NCBI GenBank assembly: GCA_000158135.1
Contig: DS999531.1
Span: forward strand, 774,132-838,131
Direction: 5' to 3'
DNA: 64,000 nucleotides
From: Rhodobacteraceae bacterium KLH11
GTDB taxonomy: Bacteria > Pseudomonadota > Alphaproteobacteria > Rhodobacterales > Rhodobacteraceae
Shown: positions 36,539 to 45,193 of the stretch, in pieces
How the letters are laid out: every line of letters starts with the position of its first letter
Numbering within the stretch: position 1 is the first letter of the stretch
The notes under the pieces: generated by a model
Database searches by the model: none
What the model was told of the DNA's origin: nothing
Seen by the model: only the letters and a program-made list of their open reading frames with translations
Made by a program: the position numbers and the translations under genes

Positions 36539-39454
36539 CTAATTGATCTTCGCTTTTCCCTTGCACCTGGGAAAGCTGACGCATCCGAGGAACTTGCCAT
36601 ATCGGCTCTTTCGTTCAACGAGCCACCCGTTCTCGCACTCAGGGCAAGCCGGATATTCAGCACCGCAGTTCCGACACTTCATCGGACCGGCTTCACCATC
36701 CTGTTCGGGCAGACCGATCCCACATGACGGACAGGCATTAATCGAGAAGCCGCATAGGTCTGCGTGTTCGCACCGATACCACATCCCGCCATCCTTCGTC
36801 GGGAAGGCAAGGAGATGACCCCCGCATTCGCCACAGGTGTGGGGTTCATTCAGTCGGTCGTCGGCTCCCGTCAAACCGTAGCTAGGATCATCCATCATCT
36901 CAGTAACGAAGGCAGATTGTTTGGAAGCCGAACTCATCAGGGTGACGGTATGCCGTGCTCTGGTCAAAGCCACATAGAAGACCCGTCGTTCCTCAGCGTT
37001 CTCGAAGGGCTCTGCTTCCGGCGACACAAGCTCCAGAAGCGGATCATCGACGATTTCCGATGGGAAGCCTGTCCGGCCACGGTGAAGGCCGAGTACGATG
37101 ACGTGATCAGCCTCCAGCCCTTTGGAGGCGTGGATAGTCTTGTAGCTGATATCGAGACATGGGAACTCGCGTCGCAACACGGTGAGATTGTCCGGCCTCA
37201 GATTGCGATACCGTCCAAGGAGCAGGACACTGATCTGGTCCCCATCATTCGCTGCCAACGCTCGGAGAGTGTCTTTCAGCTTGGCATCGGCATCATGGCG
37301 GAAGGTCGGCACGACCTTCAGCGCCTGGGATTTCGCGACACCGGCGGACATCACAGTCTTCTTCAATTGCGCCGGGTTTTGCAGGACGAACTTCATGGCC
37401 GCTTCTGCGATCTGATCGACGGAACGGAATGTTCGACCCAGATCGACCGTTCGGTGAACGCCGGTCTGGCCGTCGAAGGTACCGCCGAACTCGTCTCCGA
37501 ACCGCCGCATGAGGTTGATGTCTGATCCGGCGAACCGGAATATCGACTGCCAGTCGTCGCCCACGGCAAAGACCCGACCGTCGGGGTGCTGAGCTTTCAG
37601 CGCTTTGACCAAGCGTCCGCGACTTTTGGAGATGTCTTGGAACTCATCGACGAGAATATGCTTGAATGGGCTCTTGTACTTGCCGTCTTCCGCGTATGTA
37701 CAGGCCCTCAAGATCATGTCCTCGAAGTCTATCCGGCCCTCACCCTCCAGCCGGGACTGATATTCGCGATACACCGGCTCAAAGATTGACAAAAAGGCCC
37801 TGGCCCGACCTCCAAGCTTGAGCTTGTCCGCCTTGGCCTCGCAGTCAGGCACGCTGTATCCGCCGCCCTTGTAGTGCCCAAGGAACGTGCCCACCAACTG
37901 AACGAAGCTATCCACTTGGCCAAGTTCGGCCACTTGGTCGAACAGTGTCTCTGGCGAGCGTGGGGAGGCTTGTTCGTGCGGCGCAACTTTCTCGGCCAGA
38001 GCCTCCAACAGACGCCCCTCCTGGCGCTCGTAGCTGAAAGTCTCGATAAGCGTTGTGCCGTGTTCTTCATGAACACAACGCTTCCAGGCCATTCCTCGCA
38101 AGTATTCATCCCGGTCAACAAAGGGGGCTGTCGTTAGTTCCGTCGTGCCGTTGTTTCCTTTGCATTTGCGAACACCGAAGTGCTCGATATAGACGCCGCT
38201 CCTCTTCAGTCGGAAGTCCGGGCAGTAGTCGCGGTATCCGTCCTCGGAGACTTTGTGCTCATAGTTGGGTTCGTACTCGTACTCGATGCCGTTTTCGTAA
38301 AGCCAGTTGGCAATCATCAACTCTTCGAGGCTCTTGACCTGTTCGCCTTGAAGGGTCCGAAGGTCCAGCTTCTCCAAGTGCATGTAGTAATCGTGCTTCT
38401 TTTTGAAATCCCACTCGCTTTTGGCATCCAGGCGGGCAAAGGAAAACCAACCAATGATCGCCCTCGATACTCCCGCTGTCGTTCTGACCAGTGCGATCAG
38501 GATGTCTTTGATCAGGGCCAAGTAGGCTTTGTCGTCCGTTGCATGCTTGGCGAGAGCCGGTTTGCTCCCCTCAACTATCCCGATGATACCGTTGGCCAAG
38601 GCATGGAACGTGCGAGCTTCCAGCGGCTCACCACACCGGAGTTCGATGCGTTCAGACATTTCCTTCGCGGCATCCTTGGCGTAGGCGAGCAGCAGAATTT
38701 CACTGGGTGCACGGGTCTTTGTCTTGATGAGGTATCCGGCCTTAGCAGTAATCACGCTAGTCTTGCCTGACCCTGCACCCGCCAGGACAAGGGTCGCGTC
38801 CTCGTCTGCGATGATCGCGGTCCGTTGTTCGGGGGTCAAAGGGTTGCTTTCGAAGGTATCAAAGAACTCCGACCATTCTGCTAGTTGACGACCTTCGAAT
38901 GTTTCGATTGCCCGGTTACGAAGTGAATCTGAGTGTGACACAAACTTCTTAATCCTGTTGGCATCGGATCGTATACGGTCTTCCAACGCCTCGTCTGGAA
39001 GGTTCCCCAAAATGTCCTCAGCCAGTCGCTGAGCCTCTCGCAGGTCAGGCGCAACTAAACACGCCGAGGGATAACGATGCGGATCGGCAAGTTCATCCAT
39101 CGCCGCTAAGACCCTATCGATGGCTGGACGTTCTAATTCAACTTGATCTGTTACATGAGCGACCCAAGCCCTGTTCACCTCTTCGGCGAAGGACTCGGCA
39201 TCTCGGTGTTTTACCGATCCAATCGCAAGGATGTGGTCTCGGAAATTCAAGCAGACTGTGCTTGCCAGCCAACCTCTCCGGACCTTGGGAGCATTACGCA
39301 ATCTGCTGACTGAGCCGTTTTGCCCTCGGCCCGAAACAACCAAAAGGTTACCGGAGTGCAGTTCGATCTCACGCGGTCGCAGGCCAAACGGGTTCAGCAA
39401 TCTTCCTAGAATTGGCTTCGACCCAAGTCGCAGTTTTCGTTGCAATGCTACCAA
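36539..39454 (-). CDS. UvrD/HelD-like superfamily 1 helicase with zinc-ribbon tail
   Basis: 971 residues. The first 200 residues are a helical N-terminal region like that of helicase IV. Then come LTPEQRTAIIADEDATLVLAGAGSGKT in parts (Q motif and Walker A at 225-232), VDEFQDISKSRGRL (motif II), VGDDWQSIFRFAGSD (motif III) and HASKGLEADHVIVLG (motif V). After residue 880 there are several CxxC pairs (CGECGG, CPSCGIG, CRNCGAEYPACPEC) of topoisomerase-type zinc ribbons. It is third in an operon with an XRE regulator and an ImmA/IrrE protease, overlapping the latter by 7 bases. Confidence 0.85.
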   Translation of the reverse strand: MVALQRKLRLGSKPILGRLLNPFGLRPREIELHSGNLLVVSGRGQNGSVSRLRNAPKVRRGWLASTVCLNFRDHILAIGSVKHRDAESFAEEVNRAWVAHVTDQVELERPAIDRVLAAMDELADPHRYPSACLVAPDLREAQRLAEDILGNLPDEALEDRIRSDANRIKKFVSHSDSLRNRAIETFEGRQLAEWSEFFDTFESNPLTPEQRTAIIADEDATLVLAGAGSGKTSVITAKAGYLIKTKTRAPSEILLLAYAKDAAKEMSERIELRCGEPLEARTFHALANGIIGIVEGSKPALAKHATDDKAYLALIKDILIALVRTTAGVSRAIIGWFSFARLDAKSEWDFKKKHDYYMHLEKLDLRTLQGEQVKSLEELMIANWLYENGIEYEYEPNYEHKVSEDGYRDYCPDFRLKRSGVYIEHFGVRKCKGNNGTTELTTAPFVDRDEYLRGMAWKRCVHEEHGTTLIETFSYERQEGRLLEALAEKVAPHEQASPRSPETLFDQVAELGQVDSFVQLVGTFLGHYKGGGYSVPDCEAKADKLKLGGRARAFLSIFEPVYREYQSRLEGEGRIDFEDMILRACTYAEDGKYKSPFKHILVDEFQDISKSRGRLVKALKAQHPDGRVFAVGDDWQSIFRFAGSDINLMRRFGDEFGGTFDGQTGVHRTVDLGRTFRSVDQIAEAAMKFVLQNPAQLKKTVMSAGVAKSQALKVVPTFRHDADAKLKDTLRALAANDGDQISVLLLGRYRNLRPDNLTVLRREFPCLDISYKTIHASKGLEADHVIVLGLHRGRTGFPSEIVDDPLLELVSPEAEPFENAEERRVFYVALTRARHTVTLMSSASKQSAFVTEMMDDPSYGLTGADDRLNEPHTCGECGGHLLAFPTKDGGMWYRCEHADLCGFSINACPSCGIGLPEQDGEAGPMKCRNCGAEYPACPECENGWLVERKSRYGKFLGCVSFPRCKGKAKIN

Positions 39455-40344
39455 CCGGTTCTCCGACCTAGAAAGTCCACTGCGTCTTCTATGTGTTCGT
39501 CTTCCACTCTGGAGACGGGTACTGTTCCCTCCAGCGTAAGCAAGGAAATCGAAAGATCGAAGCGGTCAGAAATGAGAGAATGCTCCATCACCGGCTCGTT
39601 CAACCAAGTCCCTCTATCGAGGCTTTCAGGGTCAACAATTCCGACAACATCCGGGTTTCGGGCCACCGGTGATCCAGCAGGTATTTCGCGAGGGGACAGT
39701 CCGGCCACCTTGATGAAAGCGCCCGACTTGAATGCCGGTTCGCTCGATCTTGCCCACTTTATAAAGCCGTCTCGGCTTACTACCAGAATTGCCCGTTTCC
39801 TTGTGTAAGAGAGCCACCTCAGGATTGCCGCCGTCAGGGACACTTCATAACGCTCAGCGCAGGTACTGAGCACATGAAGATCGGCATTCTGCTTTTCAGG
39901 GATTTGTGCTCGAAAGTCGTCCAGAGGCATAAGAAGTCCTGCGGCGAACCTGTTGGCTTCAGCTTCAACCATGTTGTACTCGCTGTCCCACTTAATCATA
40001 TCCTCCGGGCGGCATTGCAGTCCGTTAGGATACTTCTCTCGATGAAGCAGGTAATGCCCAAACTCATGAGCGATGGTGAAGTTTACGCGACCCTTTGAAA
40101 CAAGTGAGTCTGCGTATCCGATACCCCACTCACCGGAGCGATCTGGTTTAGGGATGAGGGCTCCCTCGAAGCCCCGAAAGCTCCTGGATCGAACCCTTGT
40201 TATCGGTGAGGCTGGAAAGACTTGGTGGCTATACTCAATAGCCAGTCTCTCCACATCTACCGGAAATCGCGCCTCTCCAAGAACCTGCGTGAGCAAAATT
40301 GATAGATCATTTGCCCAACGCTCGGGGCTTTTTTCTCGGTTCAT
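39448..40344 (-). CDS. ImmA/IrrE-family metallopeptidase (CapP-like)
   Basis: 298 residues from the ATG that overlaps the upstream stop as TGATG; an ATG four codons earlier is possible. The zinc site is IAHEFGHYLLH with His93, Glu94 and His97. MVEAEANRFAAGLLMP carries the downstream Glu ligand near 127-129. A C-terminal domain of about 130 residues could be a sensor. Such proteases cleave a partner HTH repressor. Here the partner is encoded directly upstream, and a CBASS operon lies divergently, as in the published CapH-CapP control of CBASS. Confidence 0.85.
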   Translation of the reverse strand: MNREKSPERWANDLSILLTQVLGEARFPVDVERLAIEYSHQVFPASPITRVRSRSFRGFEGALIPKPDRSGEWGIGYADSLVSKGRVNFTIAHEFGHYLLHREKYPNGLQCRPEDMIKWDSEYNMVEAEANRFAAGLLMPLDDFRAQIPEKQNADLHVLSTCAERYEVSLTAAILRWLSYTRKRAILVVSRDGFIKWARSSEPAFKSGAFIKVAGLSPREIPAGSPVARNPDVVGIVDPESLDRGTWLNEPVMEHSLISDRFDLSISLLTLEGTVPVSRVEDEHIEDAVDFLGRRTGW

Positions 40345-40664
40345 CAGTCGTCCCACAAGTCCAACATTTTTCTCACCGTATCTTGCTTATCCGGGTCCAA
40401 GCTTACGAACTTTCTGAAGAAAACCTTGTCCTCTGGTGATAGATCGTCTTGGGTGTTGATTGGTGTTCCGATCAAAACATCCACCGTGGTGTCCAGGGCT
40501 GATGCAATAGCTGAGAGCTTATCGGCTGATGGTCGTGGTGGGTCGTTGTTTTCCAACTCCCAGATGTAGCCCTTGCTACATTTCGCCTTGGCCGCTAGCT
40601 GGTCGAGGGTAAAGCCTTTCTCTTTCCGTCGGTCACGTATTCTCTGACCCATTGGTGTCGTCAT
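40344..40664 (-). CDS. XRE-family repressor (CapH-like)
   Basis: 106 residues. The HTH at residues 6-62 reads IRDRRKEKGFTLDQLAAKAKC, SKGYIWELENNDPPRPSADK and LSAIASALDTTVDVL. A helical tail (LSPEDKVFFRKFVSLDPDKQ) follows, likely for dimerisation and as the protease target. It is first in the operon with the protease and helicase, and divergent from the CD-NTase gene with a 196-base control region between. Confidence 0.85.
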   Translation of the reverse strand: MTTPMGQRIRDRRKEKGFTLDQLAAKAKCSKGYIWELENNDPPRPSADKLSAIASALDTTVDVLIGTPINTQDDLSPEDKVFFRKFVSLDPDKQDTVRKMLDLWDD

Positions 40665-40683
40665 GTTTGTCCTCCATCAGTCT

Positions 40684-40754
40684 TGTTCAGAGTAGAGTAA
40701 TATTTCGTTCTTGACAAACGTGGTGGCGGGCCGCACCTTGTGTTCAGAGTAGAG
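40684..40754. promoter_or_regulatory. Direct repeats in the XRE-CBASS divergent promoter
   Basis: TGTTCAGAGTAGAG occurs at 40684-40697 and again at 40741-40754, each followed within two bases by ATATTT. On the minus strand a weak promoter for the XRE gene reads TTGTCA, 17 bases, TACTCT, with its -10 inside the first repeat. The second repeat lies on the CBASS side. Both are plausible operators for the XRE protein. Confidence 0.55.
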
Positions 40755-40860
40755 ATATTTTGTATGCTTTTATTTTACCTGGCAGTACACGATATCGGGA
40801 AACCTGGATCGGCAACCGCCACATGTGGGGTAGCCCAGCGGCCTTAGAAAGGGGTCATCG

Positions 40861-42111
40861 ATGAACAAGCACCTGGGTACACCTGCCGCCCCATGGAACA
40901 GCATTTCAGAACAAATGCTGGCCGCAGTCGCCATTAAGATCGAACTGCCACCAAGCATGCATGCACTTCTGGCCGAGCGAAAAGCGGCAATCGAGAAGCA
41001 CCTTGAACGCGATGGCAGTCCTCTTAAGGGCAAGGTTCGTGTTTTTTATCAGCAAGGTTCGGTTGCTATCGGAGCAACCATTCGGGCCAAGTTTCGGTTC
41101 GAGGGGTTTGATATCGACATCATAGTCGAACTGGTCACCCCTGGCCTGACCCCCTGGCAGGCGCTGGAGCTTCTTTACGAGGCGATGCGGGGGGAGCCGG
41201 GTTCGCGGTACTACGATATGACCGAGCGTCAGACACGGTGCGTCACGGTTCACTATGCAGACGGAATGCACCTCGATTTGTCGCCATCGGAACTGATCAA
41301 TGAATTCGATCCGCGTCAGAGCTTCATTTATCATTCGAAGCCAGAAGAACCCCGCAGCAGCGACCACAAGGTGCTGACCAACAGCTTTGGGTTCGCCGAC
41401 GAGTACAACACGACGTGCCCTGTCGATCTGTCGTTCCAGCAGGAATACGCCCGTCGGGCGCTCATTGCCGACCATGGCCTGGTCGTGATGCAGAAAGATG
41501 CCGACTCGCTACCGGTCCCCGAACACTCCACAGTCGTAGGCGGCAAGTCTGCTGTTACCGTTGCTCAGATGCTGATCAAGAGGAACCGCAACATCCGATG
41601 GTCCAAACGGAAAGGACGAACACCGGCCTCGGCGATTATCGCCGCTCTCAGCCTAGAAGTCGCTGGACCGGGCCGAACTATCGGCCAGAACCTCAGGGTC
41701 GTCGCTCAGCACATTCTCGACCGCCTGCTGTGGGCGAAGAGCGTCGGGGAACTGATCCATGTCGAAAACCCGCGATGCCCTGGTGATGTGTTCACGGACC
41801 GCTGGCCCGCAAACCAAACCGCCCAAGACACCATGATTGCGGATATGCGGCTGTTTCTAGATCAACTCGCTGTCCTTCTAGATGATACGCGATCCCTGCG
41901 TGACCGGCGTGACACCCTGAAGGCTATGTTCGGTGAAGATGTGGGCCAGACGGTGGTAGACGACCTGGAGCGGGATATTGGTGAGGCAATCCGTAGCGGT
42001 CGGCACGGTTTCGGTGCCCTCGGTGGTATTGCCGTGAGTCCGACCATCGCCAGGGCCAAATCGTCAGTGAAGCCCTCGACCTTTTATGGCACCAGGTGGA
42101 GGCGTTCATGA
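40861..42111 (+). CDS. CBASS CD-NTase (cyclic oligonucleotide synthase)
   Basis: 416 residues. The polymerase-beta-like core has QQGSVAIGATI (Gly66-Ser67), FDIDIIVEL (Asp84 and Asp86) and MHLDLSP (Asp139), the full catalytic set. A helical OAS-like C-terminal half and a disordered tail ending TRWRRS follow. It should make a cyclic di- or trinucleotide on phage infection, which turns on the patatin effector two genes downstream. It overlaps the E2-like gene as ATGA. The C-terminal residue is Ser, not the Gly/Ala often conjugated in CBASS. Confidence 0.88.
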   Translation: MNKHLGTPAAPWNSISEQMLAAVAIKIELPPSMHALLAERKAAIEKHLERDGSPLKGKVRVFYQQGSVAIGATIRAKFRFEGFDIDIIVELVTPGLTPWQALELLYEAMRGEPGSRYYDMTERQTRCVTVHYADGMHLDLSPSELINEFDPRQSFIYHSKPEEPRSSDHKVLTNSFGFADEYNTTCPVDLSFQQEYARRALIADHGLVVMQKDADSLPVPEHSTVVGGKSAVTVAQMLIKRNRNIRWSKRKGRTPASAIIAALSLEVAGPGRTIGQNLRVVAQHILDRLLWAKSVGELIHVENPRCPGDVFTDRWPANQTAQDTMIADMRLFLDQLAVLLDDTRSLRDRRDTLKAMFGEDVGQTVVDDLERDIGEAIRSGRHGFGALGGIAVSPTIARAKSSVKPSTFYGTRWRRS

Positions 42112-42584
42112 AATCCTTGCTGGCACAGGCCAATGCCATGCAAAGGGACTGGCCGCAGTTCCAGGCTTCACTGGGTCTTGGGCCGCAATCCGTGATTTGG
42201 TTCGGCGATCTGAAGGGGCTGGAGCGACAGTTTCACATTAGCATTGAATATGGCTTGCCCATGACCGGGCGAAACGACCAATACCGCCGGATGCCCGTGG
42301 TTCGTGTCCTGAGGCCCTCTCTGGTCCCGAACTGGGACGCCGAAGAGGAGTCGCCATTCCCACACGTCTATTTCGAAGCGCCGGACATCAGGCTGTCGCC
42401 GCTGTGCCTGTTCGACCCCAAGGCAAACGAGTGGGACCCGACCATGCTCATCAGCCGCACCACCGTTGGCTGGGCGGTTCGATGGCTTGCCGCCTACGAG
42501 TTCTGGGAAATGAACGGTCGGTGGATCGGTGGTGGACGGCACGATGATGATGAGACCATGAAGGGTGAAATCCATGCCGCGTGA
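42108..42584 (+). CDS. CBASS E2-like protein (type II-short)
   Basis: 158 residues. It has the layout of CBASS E2 proteins: a beta sheet (VIWFGDLKGLERQFHISIEY), the proline-rich stretch PHVYFEAPDIRLSPLCLFDP with candidate catalytic Cys100, then EWDPTMLISRTTVGWAVRWL, AAYEFWEMNGRWIGGG. E1 and JAB genes are absent, which defines the type II-short class. It should act on the CD-NTase by thioester/conjugation chemistry. It overlaps both neighbours, by 4 and 11 bases. Confidence 0.85.
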   Translation: MKSLLAQANAMQRDWPQFQASLGLGPQSVIWFGDLKGLERQFHISIEYGLPMTGRNDQYRRMPVVRVLRPSLVPNWDAEEESPFPHVYFEAPDIRLSPLCLFDPKANEWDPTMLISRTTVGWAVRWLAAYEFWEMNGRWIGGGRHDDDETMKGEIHAA

Positions 42585-43599
42585 CAGCGAATATGATTAC
42601 ACTATTCCACGCCGTTCTGACGGGACTAGGCAGACGCTTAGACCCGTCGAACCATGGCCATCGGGAAAACCCTTCAAGATACTGTCCATCGATGGCGGCG
42701 GCATCCTGGGTATTCTACCCTGCATGATTCTGGCCGAGATCGAGAAACGTTTTCTGGACGGCGAGGCCATTGGTAAGCACTTCGACATGATCGTCGGAAC
42801 GTCAACCGGCGGGATCATCGCGTTAGGTCTGGGCCAGGGCAAATCGGCCCAAGAAATCTCTAAGCTCTATATCGAACGTGGCCGATTCATCTTCCCCGGC
42901 AGTCGTCTGACCCGGTGGCTCCGTGGCTGGGCGGGCTGGGCATTCACACCGTATGATCGGGGTAACCTTGAGAAAGAGCTTCGCCGGGAATTCGGTGATG
43001 GGCTCTTTGGGTCTTCGACCATCCCCACCTGCATTCCGTCATTCGACGGTCGATATGGTGAACCTTACGTATTCAAGACGCCGCACTACCCGGACTACAA
43101 GAAAGACCAACATGAGCGACTTGTAGATGTCGGGCTATCCACGGCGGCAGCGCCCACGATCTTCGCCGCAGTGAAAAGGAATGGCTACGTGTTCACCGAC
43201 GGCGGTATCTGGGCCAACAATCCGGCCATGATTGGGGTGGTTGACGCGATCACCTGCTACGACATAGATCGCACCCAGATCAGGCTCCTGAGCCTTGGCT
43301 GCGGGCAGGAAACATACCGGATGCGTTGGTGGCACCGCATCGGTGGAAAGCTGGGCTGGGCTGGTCTATTTGTCTCCTCTGCAATGCGGGCTCAATCTCA
43401 CAACGCCCTCGGCCAGGCGGGGCTGTTGATTGGTCGATCCAACATGGTCCGTCTCGATGCCCCGGAGGTGGCTACACGGATCGGTATGGATGACGTTGGC
43501 CAGGCGTTGGTAGAGATGCCGTCAGTTGCCAGATCGCTGGTGGAGGGGGCAAGTCACCGAGTAGAAGAGGTTTTTTTAAAGTCCAGCGTATCTGTCTGA
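42574..43599 (+). CDS. capV: CBASS patatin-like phospholipase effector
   Basis: 341 residues. Patatin motifs are all intact: oxyanion loop SIDGGGILGILP (residues 38-49), nucleophile elbow GTSTG with Ser77, and catalytic Asp209 in TDGGIWANNP. CapV effectors are activated by a cyclic nucleotide and destroy membrane phospholipids, killing the infected cell. Its place as third gene, overlapping the E2 gene, makes it the effector of this CBASS. Confidence 0.88.
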   Translation: MPRDSEYDYTIPRRSDGTRQTLRPVEPWPSGKPFKILSIDGGGILGILPCMILAEIEKRFLDGEAIGKHFDMIVGTSTGGIIALGLGQGKSAQEISKLYIERGRFIFPGSRLTRWLRGWAGWAFTPYDRGNLEKELRREFGDGLFGSSTIPTCIPSFDGRYGEPYVFKTPHYPDYKKDQHERLVDVGLSTAAAPTIFAAVKRNGYVFTDGGIWANNPAMIGVVDAITCYDIDRTQIRLLSLGCGQETYRMRWWHRIGGKLGWAGLFVSSAMRAQSHNALGQAGLLIGRSNMVRLDAPEVATRIGMDDVGQALVEMPSVARSLVEGASHRVEEVFLKSSVSV

Positions 43600-43614
43600 C
43601 CAGTCGTTCCTAAT

Positions 43615-44328
43615 TCAAACGGTCGCGCTGAGACTCGTGCAGTAATCCTTGATGCCGTCAAGAATGTGGGCCTGCAACTCAGGTGCAAGGTTGACTAAGC
43701 CTTCCTGCCCACCGATAGCGCCATGAGCAAAGGCGTTGCGAATGGAAACGCAAACCGAATAAAGCTCACTATCCGTACCAGAAACGTGGAAGTTTTGAAG
43801 TCGTGCCTGCTGGCCGGGTCGTGCGTTGGAGTGCAGCTTGTTGAAGAGATCGTCCGAGTCGAGAAGGTCACGGGTTGCTGTGCAAAGCCCAGCGTCAATG
43901 TTTGTCATCACCACCGATTGAGCAGTGGGCCAATCGCCGCTGGTGAAGATGCGGGCAAAGGCTTCGAAGGCGACAACTGACATAGCAACCCTTGCCTGGG
44001 CAGAGTACGAATCTGCCAACAATTCTGAGACGGTGGTGGCGTCATCGTACAATAGGCCTGTAACGCTATTCGCTAGTCGCCACTTGGATGCGGCACTCTG
44101 TATTCCCGAGACGAAGTGAAGTCCCATACCAGTCTTGGCTAGGATAACGTTGTTGTTCATTGCTAGTAGTCTTCCTGGATCGACCTGAACCAAGCGGTCG
44201 TTGAAATCCTGAAAAAATGGTGGGCATCCATTGAATAGTGTAAGTGGCGCATACGGCATCGCTAGTCCGATAATTGTTCGCAGTGTTGTGGCTGGACCAA
44301 AGGCCCATTGTTCGTTCTTCGTATCCAA
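43615..44328 (-). CDS. Unknown protein with a HEPN-like RX4H motif
   Basis: 237 residues, mostly helical. SIRNAFAHG gives Arg197-X4-His202, the RX4-6H pattern of HEPN ribonucleases; the preceding long helix (SELYSVCV) also fits. The N-terminal 100 residues are not recognised. It converges on capV with only 15 bases between, so it may be an added defence gene. The HEPN reading is inference from one motif; related RNAFAHG strings also occur in non-catalytic domains. Confidence 0.6.
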   Translation of the reverse strand: MDTKNEQWAFGPATTLRTIIGLAMPYAPLTLFNGCPPFFQDFNDRLVQVDPGRLLAMNNNVILAKTGMGLHFVSGIQSAASKWRLANSVTGLLYDDATTVSELLADSYSAQARVAMSVVAFEAFARIFTSGDWPTAQSVVMTNIDAGLCTATRDLLDSDDLFNKLHSNARPGQQARLQNFHVSGTDSELYSVCVSIRNAFAHGAIGGQEGLVNLAPELQAHILDGIKDYCTSLSATV

Positions 44329-44368
44329 TCATGAGAGTGGGAGACTAGTTGGGCAAGGTGTATCCCGA

Positions 44369-44504
44369 ATTCTCGAAATCGGTCGTTCTTGTGTCTCATA
44401 ACCTAGCCGTCGAGCAGCGCTGTTTTTCTTGGCTTCCTGTGTTATCAAAACTCATTCTCGAAATACATCTTCGCAGATGATACAGTGAGATGAGTTTCAA
44501 GAAT
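44369..44504. promoter_or_regulatory. Candidate resolvase binding (res) sites
   Basis: ATTCTCGAAAT occurs at 44369-44379 and 44454-44464. An inverted partner ATTCTTGAAA lies on the minus strand at 44495-44504. The second and third extend as ACTCATTCTCGAAA and GAGTTTCAAGAAT, forming an inverted pair like one res subsite. All are directly before the serine recombinase gene. Confidence 0.55.
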
Positions 44505-44517
44505 CGAAGGAGATGCA

Positions 44518-45072
44518 ATGCTGATTGGATATGCGAGGGTATCAACGAATGGTCAGAACCTGGATGGTCAGATCGACCGATTACGAGAAGCTGGCTGTGA
44601 ACGCATATTCGAAGAGGTTGCGTCAGGAGCTAAGCTGGACCGTCCTGTCCTTGACGAAGCCCTCAGCTACTGTCGTGCCGGTGATACCTTCGTGTGCCCC
44701 AGCCTTAGTCGGGTGGCGCGGTCAGTGCAGCATCTGATCAAGATCGTCGCCGATTTTGAGGAACGGGATATCGGTTTCATGTCATTGACCGAGACTATCG
44801 ATACCACCACGCCCACGGGCCGGATGCTATTCACCATCATGTCGGCCTGTGCTCAGCTTGAGCGTGATGTTCTCATTGAACGTACCAAGATCGGGCTGGC
44901 AGCGGCCAAGAGGCGCGGCAAGCTGGGAGGTCGCCCAAAAAAGATGACGGATGTACAGGTCACCTCTGCCAAAGAAATGTTCAACAAGGATATCCCCGCC
45001 GCAGAAATCGCCTCCGCCTTTGGAATATCGGTCGCAACTTTATACAGAACGATCCCGGCAAATAGTCGCTGA
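44518..45072 (+). CDS. Serine recombinase (resolvase/invertase family)
   Basis: 184 residues. The catalytic domain starts LIGYARVSTNGQNLDGQIDRL with the active Ser in ARVST at about residue 9. Arg-rich SLSRVARSV and the E-helix AQLERDVLIERT follow, then a C-terminal HTH IASAFGISVATLYRTI. An AAGGAG site precedes the ATG. It probably works on the repeats just upstream. There is no transposase beside it, so it may serve island or plasmid-dimer resolution. Confidence 0.9.
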   Translation: MLIGYARVSTNGQNLDGQIDRLREAGCERIFEEVASGAKLDRPVLDEALSYCRAGDTFVCPSLSRVARSVQHLIKIVADFEERDIGFMSLTETIDTTTPTGRMLFTIMSACAQLERDVLIERTKIGLAAAKRRGKLGGRPKKMTDVQVTSAKEMFNKDIPAAEIASAFGISVATLYRTIPANSR

Positions 45073-45193
45073 CGACGATTTAGCACTAGCCCAGCGTCCG
45101 ATTTGAAGATCGAGAAGTCAAACAAGACACGATCAAAGTGTCTTGTTTGTAACCGATACGATTATACTGAACTTTCGATAAAGCTGGTTTGGG

